A stretch of 64,000 bases of DNA from Klebsormidium nitens (lineage: Eukaryota; Streptophyta; Klebsormidiophyceae; Klebsormidiales; Klebsormidiaceae), in NCBI GenBank assembly GCA_000708835.1, contig DF237104.1:103101-167100 (forward strand), given 5' to 3'. The notes below the pieces were generated by a model that saw only the letters and a list, made by a program, of their open reading frames with translations, searched no databases and was not told the DNA's origin. Position numbers and translations under genes: made by a program. The stretch's first letter is position 1. The number at the start of each line of letters is the position of its first letter. Of this stretch, positions 1-10,188 are shown piece by piece.

Positions 1-581
1 TGAGGGCCTGTGCTTTCAAGAAAAAGGCTCTATGCTGGTGGCCGTTGGTCAACTGCAAGCGTTAGGATCATCCTGAATGCGCCACACAGATTTCCCTGCG
101 TCTGTCTCCATATCTTCATATGTCAAGTTACCTCTTTGATCGTGGTGGTGGTAAGTTCGTTGGCCCACTTCTTAGTGAGCGGTCCCATGACGCCACTCCC
201 TTCTTTTCTACATTACTTTCTTGCAATTCATCTATGATGACACCGACAGTTTCGTCGTTTTCCTTCTCGCCGATCGCGCCCCCACTCACCCCCAGAGCTC
301 AGTCACATGAGAAAGGTCACGCTTTCAGCAAGCATCGTGCACAGGCATCAACTCCAGGTGTCAAAACCTTGCCTTTTCCTCCTGCATGTGCAGCGCTTCT
401 TTCCGAGCTTCGCCAATCGCCGCGCCATCTCGGGGGAGTTCCTGACCCTTTGCACCACTGTTCAAGGGATCCGCATCCAAGCCAGCTTCAGCTTTGCCAA
501 CCTCCTCCCTTTCAGGGCAGTCCCCAAGCATAATTTGCACTCGCCCCAACGGATTCGCATCCAAGCCAGCTCCTTTTAATC
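1..581. other. 5' flank of the protease gene, no gene recognised
   Basis: I see no conserved protein here. Several overlapping open frames exist, but they are low-complexity and Ser/Pro/His-rich with no recognisable motif. The stretch probably holds the promoter and 5' UTR of the protease gene that starts at 582. No clear TATA box was identified. A short direct repeat (CGGATTCGCATCCAAGCCAG-like, near 470-485 and 551-570) is visible just before the start codon. Confidence 0.4.
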
Positions 582-3500
582 ATGGCTTGCACAAGAAAGG
601 CCGCCGTCGGGCTTCTCACTTTCCTTGTAGCATCGGCCGTCTTGATATTCTTTCTGACCACTCAATCAGATGTCCAAATGCCACCCGTCGTCGTCCAAAA
701 GCCCTTAGATGGCGCCCCGAGAGACCAAACCCAGCCGCAAACCAGCTGGTCAGGCCTGCTAACCCACCGGGATGCGGAGTACCTGCCTGAGAAGGGGGGG
801 GAGTCCCCTTACTTCAAGCGGCATATGTCGGGCGCGCTCCAGGGTCAGCGAGTGTATTGGGAGAAACTTGTGCGGCAGGCATTGGGGGGAAACAAAAGGC
901 GGTCGCTTCTGGCGGTTCAGAATCTGCCAATCAACGGGACCTTAGAGACTGGGTAAGAATCTGCTTCTTCACTTTCGCCAGTCAGTGTTCCTCTTGCGGC
1001 AGCCCAGGCAATAGGGAGGAGCCAAACAGGGTGCGTGCAAGAAAGAGACGAGTTCTGTTGGTCTTGGCTTTTCATTTCGTGCTGGAGGGTGAAAGGCCTC
1101 ACATGCTCTGTTGTGCACACTGAGGCGTTCGATTTTTTGTATTTAAAAGTTTCCAGCTTTGATTGTACATTGGTACACTGCACCTGAGCGCTCATCCCCA
1201 CAATTGGAAACAAATCATACGCTCTGCTGACACAGTCGTGCCCTCTCTTTCTTGTGGAAGCTTGATGTGACAGCTGCGCTTCAGCACTCCCCCTTCCTAA
1301 AAGCTTACCTCAGCACTTTACACATACTCCAGACAGTCATCATGTATGTGAGCAGCTTTCCACGAAAAATCGAAAAATCGAAAAATCGAACATGAGCCTG
1401 ACATCTTTTTTCCACCATGAAACTCTACAGGAACTACTTTGTGACTATGCAGCTGGGCACTCCCCCTCAGAACGTGACGCTGCTCCTCGACACTGGCAGC
1501 TCTCTCTTCTGGGTCGAATGCAACACCTGCGCCGATTGCACCGGGCTGACCGAAGTGAGTAACTCCTGTGCACTGCTTTCCAAAGTTTGAGGTGAAAATA
1601 CCGAGGAATGTGATCGAGGATTCTGAGCATCAGACACAGCTTCTGTTTTTCTTCAGGCACCAAGACAGTCTTTCGAGCCAAGCCTCTTTTCGATCCCTAT
1701 CTCAGAATAAGTGGGCAGTGCCTGTATTGCCGTTGTTCATTTGTGAGCTTCAATGAGAACCGGCCTCCGATTCAATTGCTAAGTCGAGTCTCCCGTGTCA
1801 AGCTCCTGTGTACACAGCCCCTCTCCGACACTTACTGCTTGCTCTTAACTGCTTTTGTCAGACCTCCTAGCTTCAGGATATAGGGTCCCAGCCTTTGCTG
1901 TCCTTAGCAGTGAGCAATCAGTCCGATTCGGAGTCCCCCCTTCTCACCAAAAGACTCCTCAACAACTTTTTCAATACCACTCACCTCTTGAATAAGGGAA
2001 CAGCCTTCCAGCGCCAATCGTCTTTATGCGCCTTCACTTGGTAGACGTGGTAATCAAGCAATACACTTACCTCTTACCACAGAGAACAGCCTTCCAGCCC
2101 CAGCTGTCGTCATCCATCATCACGGCTGGCTGCGTCAATCTCTCCAACTGCGAGTAGGGTTCTTCGGCAGTTCCACTCATGGTGGTAGCTCCCCAAACCC
2201 ATCCTTAACCTGAGGCTCTAACCACCCCTTATCGCTTACTACAGAGGACAGCCTTCCAGCCCCAGCTGTCGTCATCCATCGTCACGCCCGGCTGCTCAAT
2301 ACCCCCAAACTACGAGTACGGTTTCTACCGCAGTCTTCTTCATGGTGGTAGCTCCCCTAACCCGTCCCTAACCTGAGTTCCTAACCATCACTTACATCTT
2401 CTCACAGAGAACAGCCTTCCAGCCCCAGCTGTCGTTATCCATTGTCACGCCCGGCTGCGGCAACTGCCCCGACTACGAGTACGGCCTTTGCGCCAGCTCA
2501 CCCAACGTGGCAGACCCGTCGGAGCTCGACGCGTGCTTCAGCCTGTGCGCCGCGAACCAGAAGCAGTGCTACTACGGGTACTCGTACGGCGACGGCAGCC
2601 AGACGGGGGGGTATATCCAGAAGGACATCCTGACGGTGCCCAGCTCGAACTCGTCCGCGGTCTTCTCGAACATCACCTTCGGGTAAGGAGCTTGACTGAT
2701 GATGTCACCTTCGGGTAATCGCGTACTGCCAACGCTGTGCGTGTAGCCTCGTGGTTGATAAAGAGATTATGGTCATCGGGTAGTGTGGCTTTCAGTATTT
2801 CGTGGTTTTGCGTAGCTTTCTCTCCTATCTCTTTGTTTCCTCCCTCCTCTCCTCTGTTGGGACCCGGGCAGGTCACGAAGACATAGCTCTTGGGGTCGGA
2901 AAGTCGAAACGTGACCTTATGATTGCTGTCAGCAAGCTGTAGCGAAAGATAAACCGCCCTCTCCCATCTGATAACCGTCAATGAGCAGGTGTTTTCAACA
3001 TCACTTCATTATGCATTTTCGCGAAGCTATTATCCTAATCCCTAGTGCGATTATCTGGCGGCGATTTTAACGATCCGGACACAACCCAACTGATCGTGGG
3101 GCCCTCCATTTCGTCCCTGGATTCTAGGTTTAAGCAACTGTGTCGTGCAACGGCACTTCATTTCAGCATTTCCAGCTAACCAGATTTCTTCCAACCCCAG
3201 GTGCAATTATCTGGCGGCCGATCCCAACAACCCGGACACGACCCAACTGATTGTGGGGCCCCAAATTTCGGGCCTGGTCGGGCTGGGCAAGAGCAACTAC
3301 TCGGTGCAAAACCAGCTGGCGTCAGCGGGCGTCATCTCGTCCACGTTCTCGGTGTGCATGGCTGGCGTGGAGGGCGGGGGCGTGTTCACACTGGGCAACT
3401 CGTCGCGGGTCGTCCCCGGGATGCAGTACATCCCCATGGGCACCCACCCAGAGTGAGACGCACATGCCTCGGTGTGAATGCTCTCTTACGAATTGGCCAT

Positions 3501-6500
3501 GGTCCTTCAGAGCGGGTTTGCGCTCTCTTCTATTGTTTTGAAAGAGGGAGGAAAATGTAGCAAAGAGGGACGGGGTTGGAAATGAAATCCTGGCCAGTTG
3601 AGTTGCCTACATCGCCCGCCTTCTGTTGTGTCGCCTCGTCTTAGGTTCCCATGAGCTGCCCCTCCGACTATGCGCTTGTGGTATATCTTCTGTGAGCACC
3701 TCTGTTGAAGTTCGCTTTACCCTCTCCTTCCCCCAGAAACCACAACGTCACGCTTCCGACTATGTTTTGGCGTGATGTCTCTTGTTAACTATCCCTAGTA
3801 GTCCTCGAGCACCAACAGCTCATTGCTTGCGGGCTTTCTGGGTGCAATTTGTTGATCCTAGAGTGTCCCTCTCCTTTTCACTCCTCGTCACTCTCGCGGG
3901 CATCTTCGTGAGCGAAGCTATCCGTAAAAACCCTCTTGTTTGCTCTTGGGGGCGTCTTCTGTTACAAAGATTTGCGGTTTCTCCTCGTCTTCTTTTCAGG
4001 TAGTATAAGGTCACGCTCGCGGATATCTTCGTGAGCCCCATCAGCATAAACCAGCGTGCATCCTGAAGGCACCTCTACCGATTCTCAAACGAGTTCATGT
4101 CGGATCTCTTTATCCATTCTTAAGTGCTTCCCTCGTTTTCCTCCCAGATTATACAACGTCACGGTCGCGGGCATCGTTGTGGGCGCTCCCAGCTTATACT
4201 TAGCACTCCCAACTTATACTCGCGTGCGTTTAAAGGACCAAGTCTCCAATGAGAACTCAGCGAACCTCTTTACCGATTCCGAAGTTCTCTCCATTACCCC
4301 CAGGTTTTACAACGTCACGCTCGCGGCCATTTCTGTGGGCACCACGCCGCTGCCCATCGCGCCGTCCGTCTTCTTCCTGCAGCCGCCCATCAGCCGGTTC
4401 CGCCGCGCGAATCCGTTCTTCCTGCCGGACGCCATCTTCGACACCGGAACGTCCTTCACCATCCTGGCCGACGCGGCGTATCAGGCGCTCGTACAAGGGG
4501 TAAGTTTGCCTCAAGGTTACAGGGTTTCCAACTTTCAAGTCTTAGGGATGAAGGGGGCTTTTGCTTGTCGCAGTCTGCGTCATACAGTATCGCATATCGC
4601 CTTGAAACGGGATATTGATTGGAGTATCTGCTTCATGATGGAATGAAAGCGTGAGTTATTGGGATGTACATTTGGTTCGATCGTACTTCTGGTAGGTAGG
4701 TCATCCGTTCGTTATATTTGACCTACTTCCGATACCTGACCGTCGATCCCTGAGAGTGAGCTTGAGCCGTGCGATCGTGTGGTTCGAGGCCTTCGGCGTG
4801 CGGTCGGTGATATAATCGGGCTTGAGATGGTTTTCTCTCGTCTTAGGTTTACCGCCTTTCTTCCTCCTCTTCTTCTTTTGTGCCTCTTTCAAATTGCAAG
4901 GGTTCGTTTTCCTTTGCCAGTGGTTAAGCCCAACCCAGGCGTTGAGGGCACGTAAGGGTTAGCATTGGGGTTGGGAATATGGTTAGGGTTAGTTTAGGGT
5001 GAAGTTTAGGTAAGGATTAGGGTTTCACATTTTCAGAATCTGACTGCAGGATGTGTCTCGGGGCTAGGAGTCTTCGGTTGAAAGTCTGTCTTACTTGGCC
5101 TTGCTTCCTCTGCTCATATTGCGCCACGTGTCCCCGCCTGGTAGCGCGCCCCTCGTTGGGTCCCTCGCTCCCCGTTACCCAAGCATGCCCATCCATCTTT
5201 TGCAGTTTTTGAGGAGCGCTCCTGTGGGGAATGCTCCGGTCTACATCGACCAATACGGGTGCATTGGGTCCACTCCGGCTCAATTTGCGCCACGTGTCTC
5301 CACTTAGTAGCGCGCCCCTCGTCTTGTCCCTTGCTCCCCGTTACCCAAGCATGCCCACCATGTTTTGCAGTTTTTGAGGAGCGCTCCTGTGGGGTATGCT
5401 CCGGTCTACATCGACCAGTACGGGTACATTGTGTCTATCTCCGGGGGCCCGACGGGTAACGCGGCGCCCGCCCCGACCGCCGTCATCTCCGAGCCGGGCG
5501 TCCCGCGCACCAACAGCACCTCTGCGCCGAATCAGCTGTGCTTCAACATCCCCGTGAGAGAGTGAGTCGTCGCGATGTGATTCATTTCCTCATTTCATGT
5601 TGATTTAGGCGCAGGTTGAGATTGACCAACCCTTTGGGCTCAAGTGAAGAAAAACTCTATTTCCAAAGTTGATATGCTCCGCACCCGTACTCACCCTACC
5701 CAACCTCAACCCGTTTCCGGGCATGACCCAACTCAACGTAGCCGTAACTCAACATAGAATTGACTACTTCTCTGCAGGGACACTCGCATTGCAGATGTCA
5801 AGACTGCCTACAACTTGTGTTTGTTTTCGACGAATGGTCACACCGGTAGTGATTGCGTCTTTGTGCCTGACCTGTAGCTGTCAAGCGGTCTGCAGTTGGA
5901 TCTCGTTGTGTCACCATGTTTTTGTCTGGCGTCTGTGTGTCTGTGTCCTTCTATCCTTGTTGTATCCTTGTTGTCCCGTTAGATAGCCAACAACACTTCG
6001 TCGCTCCGCTAGCTGTGCTTCAATATTCCCGCCGGGCAGTTCCTCCTTTAGGAATCAAATGTGGTTGCTCGATTGGATTCCCAGTCATTAAAAGGATGAA
6101 GGACATTGAGCGGCCGTCTGCTGCATCCCGTGATTTCTTCATCTGTTACATGTTCTTCTCGGGCGTTTTTGGAATCTGCTTGAATCTCATTTGTCATGAA
6201 TCGGCATCAGAGAAGTGGGCCTTCACCGCTCTGCGCACGTTCCCATCCATTCTCCAATTTCTTGTTGATTGACCGAACGTGTCCCCATGCTGATTCACGA
6301 CTTCAGGGAGCACGGGAGGGCTGCATCCGGCACACTAGCGCTCGTCTCCTTTTCGCATCTGCCGCTTATCTATCCTCGATCTCCTTGCTGTTTCGTCATT
6401 CGTGAGGGGTTGTTTGCTCATCTCCGCAATGGACCAGGATTCTTCTTGTTTGCATTGCCCTCTTTCCATTTTCGAGCGGCGTTTCTTGGGGTGATAGGAA

Positions 6501-7881
6501 GCGGCTCCGACGTGCTGGGGCAAAAGCGACCGTCCAATGTCAAACTTGTAAGATTACTCTCATCCTCCTCCTCCTCGTCCCTTTATATTTTCTCTTCTCG
6601 TACTCTTTATCTTGTCTTGTAGACCCCGCTAAAGCCTCTGCAAACCAACGTGCAGGATCGGGCCACTTGGCCAGATTGACGTCAGCGGCTTCCCCAACGT
6701 GACGTTCAGCTTCGTCAACTCGGAGGCGCTGCTGACGGTCGACCCGAACGACTACATGTACATTTTCCAGTCGTCCGATCTCACCGGCTTGAACCAGGCG
6801 ATCCTAGCGTGCCCCACATTCATATCGGACGGCGGAGGAGGGACTACCATCCTCGGAGGTATGCTCAATAAAACTCAGGAAAGATAATAGTAAGCTCCGA
6901 TTAACACTAAAAACCCTAACCCAAAAAGACACCCGCTCCGCACCCGTACCCACCCTAACCACCAAACTAACCCTACCTGTCCCAGTTGGTTACCTTACTA
7001 TTATCGTGGCTTACTAATATCTTTCTTGAGTTTGATGTATGCTCACGCTTCCTTCCTCGTTGCCTCCATTACGGAGGTTACGACTCTCAAAAGACGCTAA
7101 GGAACAAATACGGGGTATGCTCAGGCTTCCTTCCTTGTTGCCTCCATTACTGAGGTTACATTTCTCTGAACTGCTAAGGCACAAGAGATGGAATGCTCGG
7201 GTTTTCTTTCTCATTGCCACCTTTTTCGATGTCACACCTCTACCCTACTCTTTGGCGCCCAGCTCGACTCAGCTCTGTCTTTACGCTCCTCCCGCTTGTC
7301 ATAAAATACAGCAACTTCATCGCTTTTTCTGAAATTGCCAAAAACGTCTCAAAAACGCTAAAGCACAAGACTGGTAACCTCAGGCTTCCTTCCTCGTTGC
7401 CTCCACTATCGACGTTACATATGTCAAAGGCGCGAAGGCATCCTTGTCAATGAAGTCTCATACCGACCCCATACCCACCCGTTATGAAATGGTTATGAAA
7501 TGAAGAGAGGGGGACTACTCTATCGCTAACCCTAGTCAATGTTTGCGGGATCCTTGAAGACGCGAACCTGGAGTGCATTTTGTTCCTCTTCATTCGGGAA
7601 GTCAGTCTTTTCCGCAACCCGTCCCTGCCGCTTGGGAGATTCCACAGCAACTATTCGTGTATCACAGTCGAGGACGTTGCGCTTACAAATTCGGTCGGTA
7701 TTTTTTCGTGTCGAAAGTAAGTGTTGTCACTCGTTGCGCAGAGTACACGATGCGGAATCACTTCTTCGTCTTCGATACGGCGGCCCGCCGCATCGGCGTC
7801 GCCCCCGTTACATGTGAGTCACCCAACTTTGCAACAGCACTTCTAAGAAGTGTTTGCTTCTCTGCTGGCAAAGCGAAGTAG
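582..7881 (+). CDS. Pepsin-type (A1 family) aspartic protease, membrane-anchored or secreted
   Basis: Endopeptidase using two aspartates, probably entering the secretory pathway. My model has eight exons: 582-952, 1431-1554, 2408-2682, 3201-3452, 4304-4499, 5371-5561, 6656-6858 and 7742-7881. All phases agree and give 583 residues. A hydrophobic signal or anchor lies at about residues 8-24. The first catalytic motif DTGS is at about residue 144, after the usual NYFVTMQLGTPPQ strand. The second, DTGTSF, is at about residue 387. The C-terminal part shows the usual LG..(Y)..RNHFFVFD..RRIGVAP ending. A possible extra exon starts at 5778, but it breaks the phase of the next exon, so I left it out. 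The last exon could also splice at 7814 instead of reading to the stop. Introns 2, 3, 4, 5 and 6 contain degenerate copies of adjacent exons. Confidence 0.85.
1995..2345 (+). repeat. Three echoes of protease exon 3 in intron 2
   Basis: Near-copies of the acceptor plus the first 60-90 bases of the real exon (2408-2682) begin at about 1998, 2083 and 2245. The last two are spaced 162-163 bp from each other and from the real exon, and flanking intron sequence (catggtggtagctcccc) is copied too. The 2083 copy has an in-frame TAG after about 24 codons. The 2245 copy stays open for about 30 codons. The 1998 copy is only a fragment. Confidence 0.9.
3045..3125 (+). repeat. Echo of protease exon 4
   Basis: A sequence starting after CCCTAG repeats the start of the real exon at 3201 (tgcgattatctggcggcg versus tgcaattatctggcggcc) and continues through the GGACAC-ACCCAACTGAT-GTGGGGCCC stretch. 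The offset is about 156 bp. It is shifted by small deletions and is not usable in frame. Confidence 0.85.
3737..4200 (+). repeat. Four degenerate echoes of protease exon 5
   Basis: Copies of the exon 5 start (acceptor then TTTTACAACGTCACGCTCGC) begin at about 3737, 3884, 4000 and 4148, ahead of the real exon at 4304. Three of the four spacings are 147-156 bp. The 4148 copy is the closest match. The older copies keep only the GTCAC-CTCGCGG-CATCTTCGTGAGC core. Confidence 0.8.
5113..5277 (+). repeat. 165-bp tandem copy containing an echo of protease exon 6
   Basis: The unit 5113-5277 is repeated at 5278-5442. It covers intron sequence (gcgccacgtgtc, ttacccaagcatgccca), the TTTTGCAG acceptor and the first 50-60 bases of the exon. 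The copied exon would start at 5206 and stays open for about 30 codons before running into the second copy's intron. Confidence 0.9.
5987..6040 (+). repeat. Downstream echo of the 3' end of protease exon 6
   Basis: The stretch with ccaacaacacttcg and agctgtgcttcaatattccc matches the end of exon 6 (about 5508-5556), which reads ccaacagcacctctg and agctgtgcttcaacatcccc. Here the retained part is the 3' end of the exon, and the copy lies downstream of the real exon. Confidence 0.75.
6871..7033. mobile_element. MITE-like element, copy A, telomere-like core
   Basis: Short element in intron 7 of the protease gene. The termini are inverted copies, ctcaggaaagataatag at the left and the complement of ctttcttgag with attagtaagc at the right, about 22 bp. 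The core carries cacccgctccgcacccgtac followed by CCCTAACC-type repeats. A second copy lies at 13745-13920. There is no coding capacity, so any movement would need proteins from elsewhere. The target duplication is not clear. Confidence 0.75.
7038..7445 (+). repeat. Degenerate tandem repeat of about 79 bp in protease intron 7
   Basis: Units beginning at about 7038, 7117 and 7193, plus a further copy near 7375, share the pattern ctcaggcttccttcctcgtt, then gcctccattac-gaggttac and cgctaagg-acaa. The copies differ at many positions. I see no coding function. Confidence 0.75.
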
Positions 7882-10188
7882 CATGGCTTCGCTGTTTGTT
7901 GCGCCAGCGGTTTTCAGTACGTGCATTGTGCTGCACGAAGGACAGTACGGCTCGACGCGTCGAAAGATGATACGGTCCGTTAACGGTGACTGAGGGAGGT
8001 CGGTGTTGGGCGTTGATGCCTGAGGATTATTTCCCGGGAGCAGAAACAGGTTCCTTGGCAGTTGAAAGGAGAAGTGGAATCCGTTGTGGGTAACGGAGAC
8101 AGGGGCCGTTCTCGATGCTGTCAAGAAAAGGGCAAGTGCTCGCTCCGTCGTTGGAGAGATCTCCTCTTTCTTTGCGGAACGCTCTGCCGCTTTGATGTAG
8201 AGAATCCGCCCGTGCAACCTCCGATTTTAGGATGGTTATTGAACCGAGTTGCTTGCTCATCTGCTGCAGGCTCAAATTACACATAATTGCGGTCGGGGAA
8301 GCTTTCCCGGGGCCCTTCGAAGGCAATCTGCGGGCCCAGCTGTGACCGGGGACGCGCCTCCGGTGGCCTCAACAAAGATGGATAGTATTTAAGCAAGAAA
8401 GCATTTGTCCAGATGGGGGGGAAACTTTTTGCGAGAGGATATAACGATTCGCAGGAGAGATGAGTTGGACTTTTCGCAACCGGGAAGCATAATTTTCAGA
8501 AGCGCGTGCTTCTCGGTCATGGTCGACTTGTCCTATTCTTCCGAGAGGGTGCGTATTTATTTTGACGGCAGCAACTCGTTGTAATAAGGTTGGAGAATAC
8601 GGGCTGCAAGATGAGAAACAAAATCGTAAAGGTGGAAAAGACACGAAGGAATGATCGTCGTCCATAGCAAGGCACACCTTCTCGTCAGTGATATTGTGGC
8701 GAGGGACAGCCAGCGTTTTGTTGATGTAGGAGCGGATATACCGCCTTTATTTCTAGTTCCCGTGTAAACAGCCAGCTCGCGCTCGCTAGCCCGACAAGAA
8801 GAGCTTTTCCTAGGTCGTGCAAAGATCTTACTAATTGTGCTCACTTAGTAAAAGCTGAATATACACGGATCTTTCCATCCAGACACAGACATACATTGTT
8901 CAGACGCTTGAATTCTGTTAGTCTAGGAATTTTGCAAATATCTGCCTCCAGTTTGCGCGCTCGGACCATGACCGCATACCAGAGAACCTCCAGAGAACCT
9001 CCGCTCCCGGCCGTCCTCTTAAACGGCGAATCTGACGTGTATGCACTATCTGTGGACTCCACTTAAGAAGGCTGGGGTCGAATCCGACATCCAAATATGG
9101 CACGATCCGATCATGATCTAGGCGTGCACTGCATGACCCGTTGTGTTTTCAAAAAGACATAAGTTGCAGATTCCGGAAAGGCGAACCATACGTGTGTGCT
9201 GCCGCTCAAACAATCAATCCTTGACGCTTGTCATTCAGGGCATTTCGAACACATGGTCTTTCGCAAAAAGGGTTGTCCCAACGATCGACGCCCGAATTAC
9301 GCACATGTTTTGCGCGTGTTACGGCTTGACGAAGCCGGTTCTCCTATCCACACTGACATGCTCTGATATACATGCGGCCCGCGTATACATTGAATCAAGA
9401 TGCATGATGATCTGACACCGGTACGTCGCGCTTAGGTATGAAATGATACTATCGAGCTGACGGTAGACAACGACGGTAGCTGAGGGCTTCAGAGGGGCGC
9501 GCCGGTACGTGTGCATGTGCATGTGCATGTGTTTTGAGTGTATGAGTAATTAGTTAAGTTTGGGTCGACACGTGTGATCGCAAGTGAATCAGAAACGCAT
9601 AAAACTGAGAAAAATGTGGTTTACCCGGCCTCCGCTGCTCACTGAGGGTTGACAATGATTGCCTGTCAGATAATACTATAAGTTACATATCCGCCGCATG
9701 CTGTATACTACTATAGCGCCTGCGCCTCAACTTTTAGCTCATGCTCTAGCTCTGTCCTGCGCTTAAGCTTTCCTGCAAGTATCCTTACTCTCACGATATG
9801 CGTACTACTACGGTCCGCCGTATTCAATCATCGCTTCTAGAGCATGCTAGCTTAAGCTTTCGAGCTAGTCCTGGATCACCACTACGTACTGCAAAACTCA
9901 TTCTATCAAATTCTCAGCTTATGATCAATAAAGGACTCTTTACTCCACTGCTCAGTCACGTCTCTCGGATGAAGCTATCGCTCGTATCGATGGATCTCTA
10001 ACCACTTAAAGTACCACTTGGAAACTCGACTTCATAGATTAAGGTTTAACTAGCAAAATTGTTGACGCTACCTCCAACTCGCAAGCTCTTGCTGTTCGCC
10101 CTGACAAAGCCAAGTCAGTCCAAAACAGCCGACCAGCGCGCACGGCCACAGCTCGTGGCGCCACTTGGCTCAAAGCAGCTGGCCCATT
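7882..10188. other. Intergenic region, no gene recognised
   Basis: Open frames here are short, lack conserved motifs and do not join into a spliced model. The only visible structure is a small (gcatgt)n run near 9512-9530. The region separates the 3' end of the protease gene from the 3' end of the reverse-strand hemerythrin gene. Confidence 0.5.

Noticed and set aside
5778-5846. Extra protease exon (reads DTRIADVKTAYNLCLFSTNG)
   Set aside because: The acceptor is good and the frame fits exon 6, but the possible donors give a phase incompatible with the exon at 6656; a direct 5561 to 6656 join keeps phase.
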